This document shows, piece by piece, positions 1 to 7,645 of a stretch of DNA of 14,202 nt (position 1 is its first letter; each line of letters begins with the position of its first letter). The stretch spans positions 1 through 14,202 of the forward strand of contig JAQCAO010000027.1 in NCBI GenBank assembly GCA_027731885.1. The letters are read 5' to 3'. This DNA is from Actinomycetota bacterium. GTDB taxonomy: Bacteria > Actinomycetota > Actinomycetes > Nanopelagicales > Nanopelagicaceae. A program made the translations under genes and the position numbers. A model generated the notes under the pieces. It saw only the letters and a list, made by a program, of their open reading frames with translations. It ran no database searches and had not been told where the DNA came from.

Positions 1-173
1 AGTGTTACGGTGGCGATATTTCGCGTAAGCGTAAGTTGCTGGAAAAGCAGAAAGAGGGAAAGAAGCGCATGAAGATGGTCGGTCGCGTGGAAGTTCCGCA
101 AGAAGCTTTCGTTGCCGCCCTTGCCACAGATGCTGATATTGAAAAGATTAAAGCCGCGCGTAAGCAAGACTGA
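1..173 (+). CDS. lepA: Elongation factor 4 (LepA), C-terminal end only
   Basis: The first 173 bases hold the last 56 codons of an open frame (first full codon at base 3) that ends in TGA at 171-173. The peptide begins [20 protein letters not shown] and continues [16 protein letters not shown]. This is the highly conserved C-terminal domain of LepA/EF4, the ribosome-associated GTPase that back-translocates or remodels stalled ribosomes. The basic CYGGD(I/V)(S/T)RK(R/K)KLL block is diagnostic for LepA against other translational GTPases. The GTPase domains lie outside the window. The hemW start follows two bases after this stop, so the two genes are probably cotranscribed, as in many actinobacteria. 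Identity is near certain; only completeness cannot be judged. Confidence 0.93.
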   Translation, partial: CYGGDISRKRKLLEKQKEGKKRMKMVGRVEVPQEAFVAALATDADIEKIKAARKQD

Positions 174-175
174 TC

Positions 176-1294
176 GTGCTCTCTTTCTACGTACATATCC
201 CATATTGCATAAAGCGATGTGGCTATTGTGACTTCAATACATATACACCTAATGAACTGCAAGATGGCGCTTCTCTTGAGATAGTTTCAAATGATTACAT
301 CGATGCTGTCTTATTAGAGTTAGAAGCTGCTCCTTTAGATCTTGTGCCAACCATTTTCTTTGGGGGAGGAACGCCATCTCTAATGCCCGCGAAAGATCTA
401 GGGCGAGTAATTACCGCCATCAAATCGCGCAATGGTTTGACGGCTGATTGTGAGATAACCCTTGAAGCAAATCCAGATTCGGTTACTGAAGAGAAGTTGC
501 AGGGGTATCTGGCAGCCGGTTTTAATCGCATCTCATTTGGTATGCAATCAGCGCAACCACATGTGCTGGCAGTACTGGATCGCACACATAACCCAGCAAA
601 TGTTAAGCGTGCGGTTGATATGGCACGTGCAGCTGGGTTTTTGAGCATTAGCGTTGATTTGATTTACGGAACACCAGGTGAATCGCTAGAAGATTGGCGC
701 GCCACAGTTACTGAAGCGCTCTCACTCGATATTGATCACATCAGCGCCTACGCCTTGATAGTTGAGACAGGTACAAAACTTGCGGCACAGATCAAACGCG
801 GTGATTTGGCGATGCCCAATGATGATCTGATGGCTGATATGTATTTGCTGGTTGATCAGATGTGTAATGATGCCGGACTTGCTTGGTATGAACTCTCTAA
901 TTGGTCTAAGCCTGGACATGAGTGCAAACACAATATCGCTTACTGGAAAAGCGCGAATTGGTGGGGTCTTGGACCAGGTGCGCACTCGCATATAGATAAG
1001 AAACGTTTTTGGAATGTTAAGCATCCAACTGCATATAAACAGAAGCTATTTGCCAATGAATCACCAGTTGCAGAATCTGAGCAATTGACGGATGAGCAAT
1101 TGCGATATGAAGAGATAATGCTTGCGATAAGAATGCGCACTGGTTTGGCGCTTTCTTCATTAAATAAGCAAGGGCAAGATAATTTGCAGGCATATTTATC
1201 GACTGGACACATCTTGATCAAAGATTCGCGAATTCAGTTGACAGCACAGGGACGATTGATTGCAGATCGCTTGGTCCGAGAGGCGCTGGCCTAA
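176..1294 (+). CDS. hemW: Radical SAM heme chaperone HemW (coproporphyrinogen III oxidase-like)
   Basis: A 372-residue protein of the HemN/HemW radical SAM family. The 4Fe-4S ligand motif CxxxCxxC is at C11, C15 and C18 (YCIKRCGYCDFN). It is followed by F rather than the extra cysteine of true HemN (CxxxCxxCxC), which points to HemW, a heme-binding chaperone that inserts heme into hemoproteins, and not to an oxygen-independent coproporphyrinogen oxidase. The SAM-binding GGGTPS lies at 63-68. The C-terminal HemW signatures CKHNIAYW and GLGPGAHS are also present. The GTG start at 176 puts the iron-sulfur motif close to the N-terminus; some relatives have a longer N-terminal lead, but here the lepA stop is only two bases upstream, so translational coupling is likely. 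Many databases would label it 'coproporphyrinogen III oxidase'; the missing fourth cysteine argues against that. Confidence 0.93.
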   Translation: MLSFYVHIPYCIKRCGYCDFNTYTPNELQDGASLEIVSNDYIDAVLLELEAAPLDLVPTIFFGGGTPSLMPAKDLGRVITAIKSRNGLTADCEITLEANPDSVTEEKLQGYLAAGFNRISFGMQSAQPHVLAVLDRTHNPANVKRAVDMARAAGFLSISVDLIYGTPGESLEDWRATVTEALSLDIDHISAYALIVETGTKLAAQIKRGDLAMPNDDLMADMYLLVDQMCNDAGLAWYELSNWSKPGHECKHNIAYWKSANWWGLGPGAHSHIDKKRFWNVKHPTAYKQKLFANESPVAESEQLTDEQLRYEEIMLAIRMRTGLALSSLNKQGQDNLQAYLSTGHILIKDSRIQLTAQGRLIADRLVREALA

Positions 1295-1300
1295 GCGCCT
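1281..1300 (+). terminator. Perfect 7-bp hairpin spanning the hemW stop codon
   Basis: AGGCGCT at 1281-1287 is exactly complementary in reverse to AGCGCCT at 1294-1300, with the six-base loop GGCCTA between them. The hemW TAA (1292-1294) sits at the loop/stem junction. There is no T-run afterwards, so it is not a classical intrinsic terminator, but actinobacterial terminators often lack one. It lies just before the putative leaderless promoter of the next gene, which suits a transcription-unit boundary. It could also be coincidental coding structure. Confidence 0.35.
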
Positions 1301-1304
1301 GTAG

Positions 1305-1316
1305 TACCTTTAGCCC
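1305..1316 (+). promoter_or_regulatory. Putative -10 box of a leaderless promoter for the DoxX-like gene
   Basis: TACCTT at 1305-1310 matches the actinobacterial -10 consensus TANNNT. Six bases (TAGCCC) separate it from the ATG at 1317, so transcription would begin at or next to the start codon. There is no Shine-Dalgarno sequence. The same TANNNT-N6-ATG layout recurs before the HIT and FAH genes in this window. No clear -35 box is visible. Confidence 0.45.
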
Positions 1317-1655
1317 ATGACTACTAACGCAACCATCCTTCTAGCTTTTCTAGCTGTGGTATTTGTTATCTCTGGGTTGAGCAAAGCCAGTGGAAATGCA
1401 AAAGGCCTATCCGGCACACGCGATGTAAACGTGAAGGATGGAATCGCTCGAGTAATCGGGCTCTTTGAAGCGCTATTTGCGCTTGGTTTAATTCTTGGCC
1501 TGAAGTGGAATTGGATGGCTTACTTCCCATTGTTGGGTCTCTGGTTCTTTATGGCCGGTGCGGTATTTGTTCACTTTAAAGTAGGCAAGGTTAAGACTGC
1601 ATTTCCAGCGTTCTTTCTCTTAACTCTAATCTCTGTTGCACTAGTTCTGATCTAA
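1317..1655 (+). CDS. Small DoxX-like four-helix membrane protein
   Basis: A 112-residue, strongly hydrophobic protein with about four membrane segments, roughly residues 5-23, 46-62, 66-86 and 94-112. The N-terminal helix followed by ISGLSKASG is typical of the DoxX/DoxX-like family (small quinone- or thiol-related integral membrane proteins of poorly defined function). A short charged loop (GTRDVNVKDG, about residues 33-42) separates the first helix from the rest. No catalytic residues can be identified, so no reaction is proposed. The ATG at 1317 has no Shine-Dalgarno but does have a TANNNT box at leaderless spacing. It stands between hemW and hrcA, which are neighbours in many actinobacteria, so it may be an insertion into that order. 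Family assignment is by residue pattern only. Confidence 0.6.
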   Translation: MTTNATILLAFLAVVFVISGLSKASGNAKGLSGTRDVNVKDGIARVIGLFEALFALGLILGLKWNWMAYFPLLGLWFFMAGAVFVHFKVGKVKTAFPAFFLLTLISVALVLI

Positions 1656-1675
1656 AGGAAGTACGTCGAATAATT

Positions 1676-2413
1676 ATGCAATCTCAACGCCGTCTAGAAA
1701 TCTTGCGCGCTATCGTCGATGAGTACGTGGCGACGCAAGAACCTGTCGCCTCAAAATCAATTGCCGATAAGACTTCTCTGGGTCTCTCTCCTGCGACGAT
1801 CCGTAACGAGATGGCAGTTTTAGAAGATGAAGGTTTAATCACCCATCCACACACTTCAGCTGGCCGCATCCCCACAGATCTGGGTTACCGAGTATTTGTA
1901 GATAAGTTAGCGACCGTTAAACCATTATCTGGCGCCGAACGCCGCGCCATTGAAACCTTTTTAGATGAGGCAAATAACCTAGAACAGTTGATGAAGCGAT
2001 CTGCAAAGTTGTTAGCAGATTTAACCAAGCAGGTTGCGGTAATTACCCATCCTATGATTGGTGAAGGCCCTGGCAGCGAAAAGATGACGATTTCAGGTAC
2101 AGCTAACTTGGCGCGTTCGGGTGAAGATTTAGGAAGATCGCTCTCACCAATTCTTGAGGCGTTGGAAGAGCAAGTGGTACTGCTGCGCTTATTAGATGAT
2201 GCCAATGAGAATGTGCGAGTAAGAATTGGCGGTGAACAAAGTGAGACTAATCTGCGCCAAACTTCGCTAGTAACTGTTGGATATGGCGCGGATAATTCTC
2301 CAATTGGAGCACTTGGTGTTTTAGGGCCAACCCGAATGGATTATGCAGGTTCAATGGCGGCAGTAACCGCCGTGGCTCGCTATGTTGGTCGCTACATATC
2401 GGAGAGCAATTAA
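1676..2413 (+). CDS. hrcA: Heat-inducible transcription repressor HrcA, internally shortened
   Basis: HrcA represses groE/dnaK-type heat-shock operons by binding the CIRCE operator, with GroEL as co-regulator. The N-terminal winged-helix region is intact: EILRAIVDEYV, then SPATIRNEMAVLEDEGLI and HTSAGRIPTDLGYR, about residues 8-72. The next helices (VKPLSGAERRAIETF to LTKQVAVITHP) are also family-like, as is the C-terminal part from GTANLAR (141) through EALEEQVVLLRLL to ARYVG. The protein is only 245 residues, whereas relatives have about 340. The block normally between the QVAV(V/I)xxP strand and GGTANLAR, which forms much of the GAF-like and inserted dimerisation domains, is replaced by about ten residues (127-137). 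The frame is open throughout, so this is an in-frame loss. A purine-rich AAAGGAAG (1654-1661) precedes the start at rather long spacing. It sits directly upstream of dnaJ, as usual in actinobacteria. I saw no CIRCE palindrome near it. Confidence 0.88.
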   Translation: MQSQRRLEILRAIVDEYVATQEPVASKSIADKTSLGLSPATIRNEMAVLEDEGLITHPHTSAGRIPTDLGYRVFVDKLATVKPLSGAERRAIETFLDEANNLEQLMKRSAKLLADLTKQVAVITHPMIGEGPGSEKMTISGTANLARSGEDLGRSLSPILEALEEQVVLLRLLDDANENVRVRIGGEQSETNLRQTSLVTVGYGADNSPIGALGVLGPTRMDYAGSMAAVTAVARYVGRYISESN

Positions 2414-2416
2414 TTT

Positions 2417-3517
2417 ATGTCCGATCACTATCAATCACTCGGTGTTGACCGTGGTGCTAGCGCCGATGAAATAAAGAAGGCATATCGCAAAATTGCCCGC
2501 GAACTTCATCCCGATGTAAATCCTGATCCAGCGGTGCAGGATAAATTTAAAGAAGTTACTGCTGCCTATGAAGTATTGAGTGATCCACAAAAGAGACAGT
2601 CTTATGACATGGGTGGTTCAGGCTTCGGTGGGGGATTCGGTGGCGGTGGATTTAGCGACATTATGGATGCCTTCTTTGGCGGCGGACAAAATCGCGGACC
2701 GCGTCCACGTATGCGCCAAGGACAAGATGCCTTGATTCGCGTTGAAGTTGATTTAAATGAGGCTTGCTTTGGAACCGAGCGCGATATCTCTGTCGAGAAC
2801 GCAGTTACTTGTACCAAATGTAAAGGCCAAGGGTCGGCAGATTCTTCGCCGCCTGCAATGTGCCAAGTCTGTAAAGGACGTGGCGAAACCCAACAAGTAC
2901 AGCGTTCTTTCTTAGGACAGGTAATGACTTCACGTCCTTGTGGCTCTTGTCAGGGATATGGCAGCATCATTCAAAATCCTTGCCGCGAATGCGCTGGTGA
3001 TGGACGAGTACGTGCTCGCCAGAATATTTCAGTGAAGATTCCACCTGGGGTTGAAACCGGTAATCGCATTCAGCTGGCTGGTCGGGGAGAGGTTGGTGCA
3101 GGAGGCGGCCCGGCAGGTGATTTGTATGTAGAAATTATTGAAGCAGAGCACCAATTCTTGATTCGTGATGGCCACAATTTACACGTTGCTATCGAAGTCT
3201 CCTTCGCTGCTGCATCGCTTGGCACCAAGGTGATGGTTGAATCTTTAGATGGTCCGATTGAGGTCGAAGTTCGCCCCGGAACGCAGAGTGGCTCAACTAT
3301 TTCGGTACGCAATAAGGGTATGACGCGATTGCGTGCTGCTACTCGCGGAGATTTGATTGTGCACGTTGAAGTACAAACCCCTCACAAGTTAAGCCGAGAA
3401 CAAGAAGATTTGTTACGCAAATTTGCATCTTCTCGTGGTGAAAAGCCGGGGGATGTAAAGATCAAGGGACATGAACAAGGTTTCTTTAGCAAATTTAGAG
3501 ATGCCTTCGGACGCTAA
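2417..3517 (+). CDS. dnaJ: Chaperone protein DnaJ (DnaJ2 type)
   Basis: A 366-residue type I J-protein, the cochaperone that stimulates DnaK ATPase and delivers unfolded clients. The J-domain is at residues 4-66 with the HPD triad at 31-33. A glycine/phenylalanine linker follows (about 67-90, rich in GGGFGG). Four CxxCxGxG zinc-finger repeats start at C132, C149, C175 and C189 (CTKCKGQG, CQVCKGRG, CGSCQGYG, CRECAGDG), giving two zinc sites. The C-terminal substrate-binding domains run to the end. Length and domains are complete. GGAGAG at 2401-2406, inside the hrcA 3' end, is a suitable ribosome-binding site, and only three bases separate the genes. The hrcA-linked copy in actinobacteria is the second DnaJ (DnaJ2); the dnaK-linked DnaJ1 would be elsewhere. 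Regulation by HrcA is plausible from linkage, but no operator was found. Confidence 0.95.
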   Translation: MSDHYQSLGVDRGASADEIKKAYRKIARELHPDVNPDPAVQDKFKEVTAAYEVLSDPQKRQSYDMGGSGFGGGFGGGGFSDIMDAFFGGGQNRGPRPRMRQGQDALIRVEVDLNEACFGTERDISVENAVTCTKCKGQGSADSSPPAMCQVCKGRGETQQVQRSFLGQVMTSRPCGSCQGYGSIIQNPCRECAGDGRVRARQNISVKIPPGVETGNRIQLAGRGEVGAGGGPAGDLYVEIIEAEHQFLIRDGHNLHVAIEVSFAAASLGTKVMVESLDGPIEVEVRPGTQSGSTISVRNKGMTRLRAATRGDLIVHVEVQTPHKLSREQEDLLRKFASSRGEKPGDVKIKGHEQGFFSKFRDAFGR

Positions 3518-4236
3518 TGCTTACTCTCTTCTTTGTTAGCGATCTGCCAACAACGGTTGGTAGTACATATGAATTTGGTGGCGATGATGCTGGGCACGCG
3601 ATCCGTGTATTACGGACCCAAATTGGAGATGGGCTAGCGCTTTCCAGCGGGCAAGGCGCTTGGTCGATAGTTGAAGTAATAGCGATCGCCAAGAAATCTA
3701 TGACAGTAAGAGTGGTCTCATCTGGCTTCGAAGAAGCGCTCCCTGTTGAATTCACCGTCGCGCAAGCGCTGACTAAAGGCGATCGCATAAAAGAAGCTAT
3801 TGAGTTAAACACTGCAGGTGGGGCCGATGTAATTTTATTGTGGGCTGCTACTCGTTCGATTGGTAAAGCAACTCCAGATTTAATGCAGAAGCTCGGAACC
3901 ACTGCGCGCGAGGCTAGTAAGCAAACGCGCCGCAACCGCATACCGTTTGTAATGGGAGTACTAGATGCAAAGAAAATTGCCGCAGAAATTCCTAATTACG
4001 ATTTAGCAATAATCTTTCACGAGAGCGCTACACAGAAGTTAACAGACGTTGTAAAACCAGGGGCCAAAAAGGTACTGCTAATTATTGGCCCAGAAGGTGG
4101 AATAAGCGATGAAGAGTTAACGCTCTTTAAAACTGCTGGTGCGCAGGTAGCGCTGATGGGCCGACCGATCTTTCGCTCAGCGCATGCGGGTATGGCGGCG
4201 CTTTCGGGCGTAAACGCTGCGCTGAAAATCTGGTAA
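3517..4236 (+). CDS. rsmE: 16S rRNA (uracil(1498)-N(3))-methyltransferase RsmE
   Basis: A 239-residue SPOUT-family methyltransferase that methylates N3 of U1498 in helix 44 of 16S rRNA using SAM. An N-terminal PUA-like region (HAIRVLRTQIGD, residues 27-38) precedes the knotted catalytic domain. That domain carries LTKGDRIKEAIELNTAGGAD (86-104), the SAM-knot motif IGPEGGISDEE (190-200) and a C-terminal MGRPIFRSAHAGMAAL (214-229), the counterpart of the family LGxRILRxETA motif. In that last motif the usual L-R-T-E-T is F-R-S-A-H, a mild departure. The ATG overlaps the dnaJ TAA by one base (TAATG), so translation is coupled. This position after dnaJ is the conserved actinobacterial one. Confidence 0.92.
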   Translation: MLTLFFVSDLPTTVGSTYEFGGDDAGHAIRVLRTQIGDGLALSSGQGAWSIVEVIAIAKKSMTVRVVSSGFEEALPVEFTVAQALTKGDRIKEAIELNTAGGADVILLWAATRSIGKATPDLMQKLGTTAREASKQTRRNRIPFVMGVLDAKKIAAEIPNYDLAIIFHESATQKLTDVVKPGAKKVLLIIGPEGGISDEELTLFKTAGAQVALMGRPIFRSAHAGMAALSGVNAALKIW

Positions 4237-4239
4237 AGG

Positions 4240-4251
4240 TATAGTCAACTT
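4240..4251 (+). promoter_or_regulatory. Putative -10 box of a leaderless promoter for the HIT gene
   Basis: TATAGT at 4240-4245 is a near-consensus actinobacterial -10 box. CAACTT separates it from the ATG at 4252, again exactly six bases. There is no Shine-Dalgarno before this ATG and no clear -35 element. This is the strongest of the three such sites, because TATAGT is close to TATAAT as well as to TANNNT. Confidence 0.5.
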
Positions 4252-4594
<343 letters not shown>

Positions 4595-4613
4595 AAGTAG
4601 TATCTCTTACTAT

Positions 4614-5597
4614 ATGGAGCGAACCCTGATCACTATCCCGCCTGCAATTTCGATGGTCTCACTCATCGGCGCCGGAGATGCCAACTTAAGAGTTATTGAA
4701 GCCGCCTTCCCAAGTGTAAATATCACAGTAAGAAGCAATGAAGTAACTTTGCGGGGACCGCATATTGATTGCATGGCTCTTGAAAAATTATTTGCCGAAA
4801 TGGTCGTTGTAATTCGCTCGGGACAGGTGCTCACCGTCGATGCGGTTTCTCGTAGCATCGCAATGTTGGGACAAGAGCCAGCCGATAGCCCAGCTGAGGT
4901 ACTTTCGTTAAATATTGTCTCTAATCGCGGCCGCACGATTCGTCCAAAGACTGCCAATCAAAAACGTTATGTAGATGCGATCGAAGATAACACGATTACA
5001 TTTGGTATTGGACCGGCCGGTACCGGTAAGACTTACTTAGCAATGGCGAAGGCAGTTGCTGCGCTGCAGGCGAAGAAGGTAAATCGCATTATCTTGACCC
5101 GTCCGGCAGTTGAGGCTGGCGAACATCTTGGATTCTTGCCCGGTACTTTAAGTGAGAAAATTGATCCATATCTGCGCCCACTCTTTGATGCGCTCCACGA
5201 CATGATCGATGTGGATTCAATTCCACGTTTGATTCAAACCGGCGTGATCGAAGTTGCACCTCTTGCATTTATGCGCGGTCGCACCTTAAACGACGCATTT
5301 ATTATCTTAGATGAAGCACAGAACACCACCCCCGAGCAGATGAAGATGTTCTTAACAAGACTGGGATTTGGTTCGAAGATGGTCATCACTGGCGATGTAA
5401 CACAGGTGGATCTTCCAAATGGCGCTCACTCAGGCTTAAAAGCGATCACTAATATTCTAAAAGATATCGATGATATTGCCTTCTTAGAACTCACCGCCGA
5501 GGATGTGGTTCGCCACCGTTTAATTGGTGACATTGTAAAAGCCTACGCCAGGTATGACGAAGCAAAGTCTGCTCCTCGCAATATCCGTAACTCGTAA
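4614..5597 (+). CDS. phoH: PhoH family protein (PhoH-like ATPase)
   Basis: A PhoH-like P-loop ATPase of 327 residues from the chosen start. Walker A is GPAGTGKT (133-140), and Walker B with its sensor region is ILDEAQNTTPEQM (about 231-243, D233 and E234), followed by GSKMVITGD. Members are predicted RNA-associated ATPases or helicase-like proteins, and the bacterial gene is very often beside ybeY, as here, which suggests a role in rRNA processing or ribosome quality control. The older phosphate-starvation label is not informative. A GTG at 4569 in the same frame would add 15 residues, but those codons lie inside the tail of the HIT gene, and family proteins begin near the RTLITIPPAISMVSLIGAGD stretch. 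I therefore chose ATG 4614. There is no obvious Shine-Dalgarno; TAGTAT at 4598-4603 could be a -10 box giving a very short leader. Confidence 0.92.
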   Translation: MERTLITIPPAISMVSLIGAGDANLRVIEAAFPSVNITVRSNEVTLRGPHIDCMALEKLFAEMVVVIRSGQVLTVDAVSRSIAMLGQEPADSPAEVLSLNIVSNRGRTIRPKTANQKRYVDAIEDNTITFGIGPAGTGKTYLAMAKAVAALQAKKVNRIILTRPAVEAGEHLGFLPGTLSEKIDPYLRPLFDALHDMIDVDSIPRLIQTGVIEVAPLAFMRGRTLNDAFIILDEAQNTTPEQMKMFLTRLGFGSKMVITGDVTQVDLPNGAHSGLKAITNILKDIDDIAFLELTAEDVVRHRLIGDIVKAYARYDEAKSAPRNIRNS

Positions 5598-5605
5598 ATA
5601 AAAAT

Positions 5606-6043
5606 ATGACTATAGAAATTACCAATAAATCTGGCGAACTCGTGCCTACTGATGGAGTCCGCGAATTGTTGCAGAGGGCTCTGGTTGAGCTGAAGTTAAA
5701 TCCTGAGTGTGAAGTCAACCTAGTCTTCGTAGATATTGAAGAGATGACTGAACTACATATCAAATGGATGGATGAAGGCGGCCCAACTGACGTGCTCTCT
5801 TTCCCAATGGATATGCCAACTAAAGAAAGTGAAGCGGTGACTTTGGGAGATATAGTTATTGCACCAGCTGTTGCCGCCCAACAAGCAGCAACTGCAGGTC
5901 ATTCTATTGATCACGAAATCTTTATCCTGGCAGCACACGGTTTACTGCATATTCTGGGCTATGACCATGCCAGCGCTGCCGATGAGAAAGTTATGTTTTC
6001 CTTGCAAGAAGATCTAGTTAAGAAATATCAGGAGAGTGCATGA
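5606..6043 (+). CDS. ybeY: Endoribonuclease YbeY (rRNA maturation factor)
   Basis: A 145-residue single-domain metalloprotein. The UPF0054/YbeY signature HGLLHILGYDH is at 111-121, with the zinc ligands H111, H115 and H121. The upstream conserved GGPTDVLSFP (58-67) and GDIVIAP (81-87) are also in place. YbeY is a zinc-dependent endoribonuclease needed for 16S rRNA 3'-end maturation and 70S quality control, and it interacts with other ribosome-assembly factors. The start lies eight bases after phoH, and the gene overlaps the next by four bases (ATGA), so phoH, ybeY and the CNNM gene look like one translation-coupled unit. Length is normal and no residue is missing. Confidence 0.95.
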   Translation: MTIEITNKSGELVPTDGVRELLQRALVELKLNPECEVNLVFVDIEEMTELHIKWMDEGGPTDVLSFPMDMPTKESEAVTLGDIVIAPAVAAQQAATAGHSIDHEIFILAAHGLLHILGYDHASAADEKVMFSLQEDLVKKYQESA

Positions 6044-7320
6044 ACGCCCTTAGTACCATTTCTATTATTGCGCTAATTGCATTTGCGGGGTTCCTCGCAG
6101 CATCCGAGTCGGCGCTTACCTCAATCTCTCGAATTGTTATTGAGGAGATTGAAAGCAAGCGCGGCGGGCATTTACTCAAGAAATATTCCCAACACCCATC
6201 TCGTTATCTAAATGTCTTGCTCTTGGTTCGTAAGATCTGTGAATTTACAGCAGCAGCGCTCCTTGCCGTGGCGCTCTTGCGACAGTATTCATCAGCGCAG
6301 GCAATGGTTTTAACAGTGACGATTATGGTTGTGCTCTCCTACGTCGTAATTGGTGTTGGTCCACGCACGCTAGGTCGTCAACAACCACATAAATGGGCGC
6401 GCGCTGGAATTTCAGTGGCTTACTTCTTAGCTTTCATCTTGGGGCCGGTTACCAATTTTCTAATTTCGATCGGTAATGCGATTACACCAGGTAAGGGTTT
6501 TCGCAGTGGGCCATTTACAAATGAGGCCGAACTTAGAGACTTAGTAGACCAAGCCCACGAGCGTGGGCTAGTTGAATCCGATGAACACGAGATGATCCAC
6601 TCTGTTTTTGAACTAGGAGACACGCTAGTGCGCGAGTTGATGGTGCACCGAACAGATATGGTCTGGATCGAGCGCGATAAATCTTTACGCCAGGCGCTTT
6701 CTTTAGCGTTGCGCTCTGGATACTCCCGTATTCCCGTAGCTGGAGAAAATCTCGACAATATTATTGGTATGGCTTATGTAAAGGATTTAGCAAAGCGCGC
6801 CCTTGATCACCACGAATCTGAGACCACCGAAAAAGTTGAACAACATATGCGCCCTGCTGTATTTGTCCCTGAGATTAAGATTGCCGCTGAGTTATTAAAG
6901 GAGATGCAGCGCGATCAAATCCACCTAGCCATTGTGGTTGATGAGTATGGTGGAACCGCTGGAATCATTACTATTGAAGATATTATCGAAGAGATCGTCG
7001 GTGAAATTGCTGATGAATTTGATGATGGAATTGAAGCTTTTACCTGGCTAACTGAAGATAAGGCTCGCGCGAAAGCAACCTTACATATTGAAGATTTAGC
7101 AGATGAGTTGAAGATCGAGATTGATAAGGCGAACTTTGAAGATGTCGACACTATTGGTGGATTAATGGCTCAGAAACTTGGCCGCGTACCAATAGCCGGA
7201 AGCACTATTTCTATCTCGGGTTGGGCAATTACCTCCGAGCGCCCAATCGGTCGACGACGTAAAATAAGTAGTGTGATTATCGAGCGGTTAAAAGATGAGA
7301 CTTTAGAAGATCATGAATAA
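6040..7320 (+). CDS. CNNM/CBS-domain membrane protein (hemolysin C/CorC family)
   Basis: A 426-residue integral membrane protein. The N-terminal CNNM (DUF21) domain has about four membrane segments (roughly 5-25, 58-80, 88-108 and 122-147), including the characteristic small-residue stretch FLAASESALTSISR. A linker helix with VESDEHEMIHSVFELGD (178-194) leads into a CBS pair: the first domain begins with RELMVHRTDMVWI (198-210), and the second contains IHLAIVVDEYGGTAGIITIEDI (294-315). The acidic EEIVGEIADEFDD follows, then a C-terminal CorC/HlyC transporter-associated domain (about 335-415). Relatives are linked to magnesium or other divalent-cation export and homeostasis, with CBS domains sensing nucleotide. 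The 'hemolysin' label is historical. The ATG overlaps the ybeY stop (ATGA) and has GGAGAG at 6031-6036. It corresponds in position to Rv2366c of M. tuberculosis. Confidence 0.92.
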   Translation: MNALSTISIIALIAFAGFLAASESALTSISRIVIEEIESKRGGHLLKKYSQHPSRYLNVLLLVRKICEFTAAALLAVALLRQYSSAQAMVLTVTIMVVLSYVVIGVGPRTLGRQQPHKWARAGISVAYFLAFILGPVTNFLISIGNAITPGKGFRSGPFTNEAELRDLVDQAHERGLVESDEHEMIHSVFELGDTLVRELMVHRTDMVWIERDKSLRQALSLALRSGYSRIPVAGENLDNIIGMAYVKDLAKRALDHHESETTEKVEQHMRPAVFVPEIKIAAELLKEMQRDQIHLAIVVDEYGGTAGIITIEDIIEEIVGEIADEFDDGIEAFTWLTEDKARAKATLHIEDLADELKIEIDKANFEDVDTIGGLMAQKLGRVPIAGSTISISGWAITSERPIGRRRKISSVIIERLKDETLEDHE

Positions 7321-7636
7321 TTTATTCGCAAATCCTGAAGATCAAAAGTTGGCAACTCTGGCAGCTGCAACGCTAGCGCGCACCGGCGCAAAGCAAGCTG
7401 CTGCGTTGCGAGATACAACTGGGCGAACATATGTTGCGATTAATATTGATACGCCAACGCTTACGCTAGATGCAGTGCAAGCGGTCTTTACCGTTGCTGC
7501 CGCATCGCAAATCGCTGGGGTCGAAGGCGTAGTCATCGCTGGTGATAAAAGTGCAATGACGGCAGTTATTACAGATAATTCTCCACAGGCTCTTATCTTT
7601 CATATCGATGCAAACGGGAGCGTTACTAGGGCGTAA
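7313..7636 (+). CDS. Small cytidine-deaminase-fold protein without catalytic residues (Rv2365c-like)
   Basis: A 107-residue protein overlapping the previous gene by eight bases. Its sequence pattern LAxxARTGAKxAAALRDTTGRTYVA, a TLTLDAVQAVF segment and EGVVIAGD resembles the first two thirds of cytidine deaminases. However, it has no cysteine at all and only one histidine (near residue 96), so the HAE and PCxxC zinc motifs are absent and deamination is not expected. In M. tuberculosis the equivalent place (after the CNNM protein Rv2366c, before era) is held by a small conserved protein, Rv2365c, and this looks like its counterpart. A structural or partner role for the degenerate fold is only a guess. 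It is not a truncation by frameshift: start, stop and length agree with the conserved small form. Confidence 0.75.
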   Translation: MNNLFANPEDQKLATLAAATLARTGAKQAAALRDTTGRTYVAINIDTPTLTLDAVQAVFTVAAASQIAGVEGVVIAGDKSAMTAVITDNSPQALIFHIDANGSVTRA

Positions 7637-7645
7637 GATAGCCCA
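7634..7645 (+). promoter_or_regulatory. Putative -10 box of a leaderless promoter for the FAH-family gene
   Basis: TAAGAT at 7634-7639 fits TANNNT and is followed by exactly six bases (AGCCCA) before ATG 7646. The box overlaps the stop codon of the preceding gene. There is no Shine-Dalgarno in the nine-base gap. If real, it starts the FAH-gltX-tRNA transcription unit, separating it from the ribosome-maturation cluster on its left. Confidence 0.45.

Noticed and set aside
176..1294. True oxygen-independent coproporphyrinogen III oxidase (HemN)
   Set aside because: The iron-sulfur motif is CxxxCxxCxF, lacking the fourth cysteine of HemN; this is the HemW pattern.
1640..1680. CIRCE operator upstream of hrcA
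   Set aside because: I looked for TTAGCACTC-N9-GAGTGCTAA or a recognisable half-site pair near hrcA and dnaJ and found none; isolated GAGTGC words elsewhere lack a partner.
3495..3941. 148-codon open frame on the - strand over rsmE
   Set aside because: It is a shadow of rsmE with no family features; rsmE has the SPOUT motifs and operon context.
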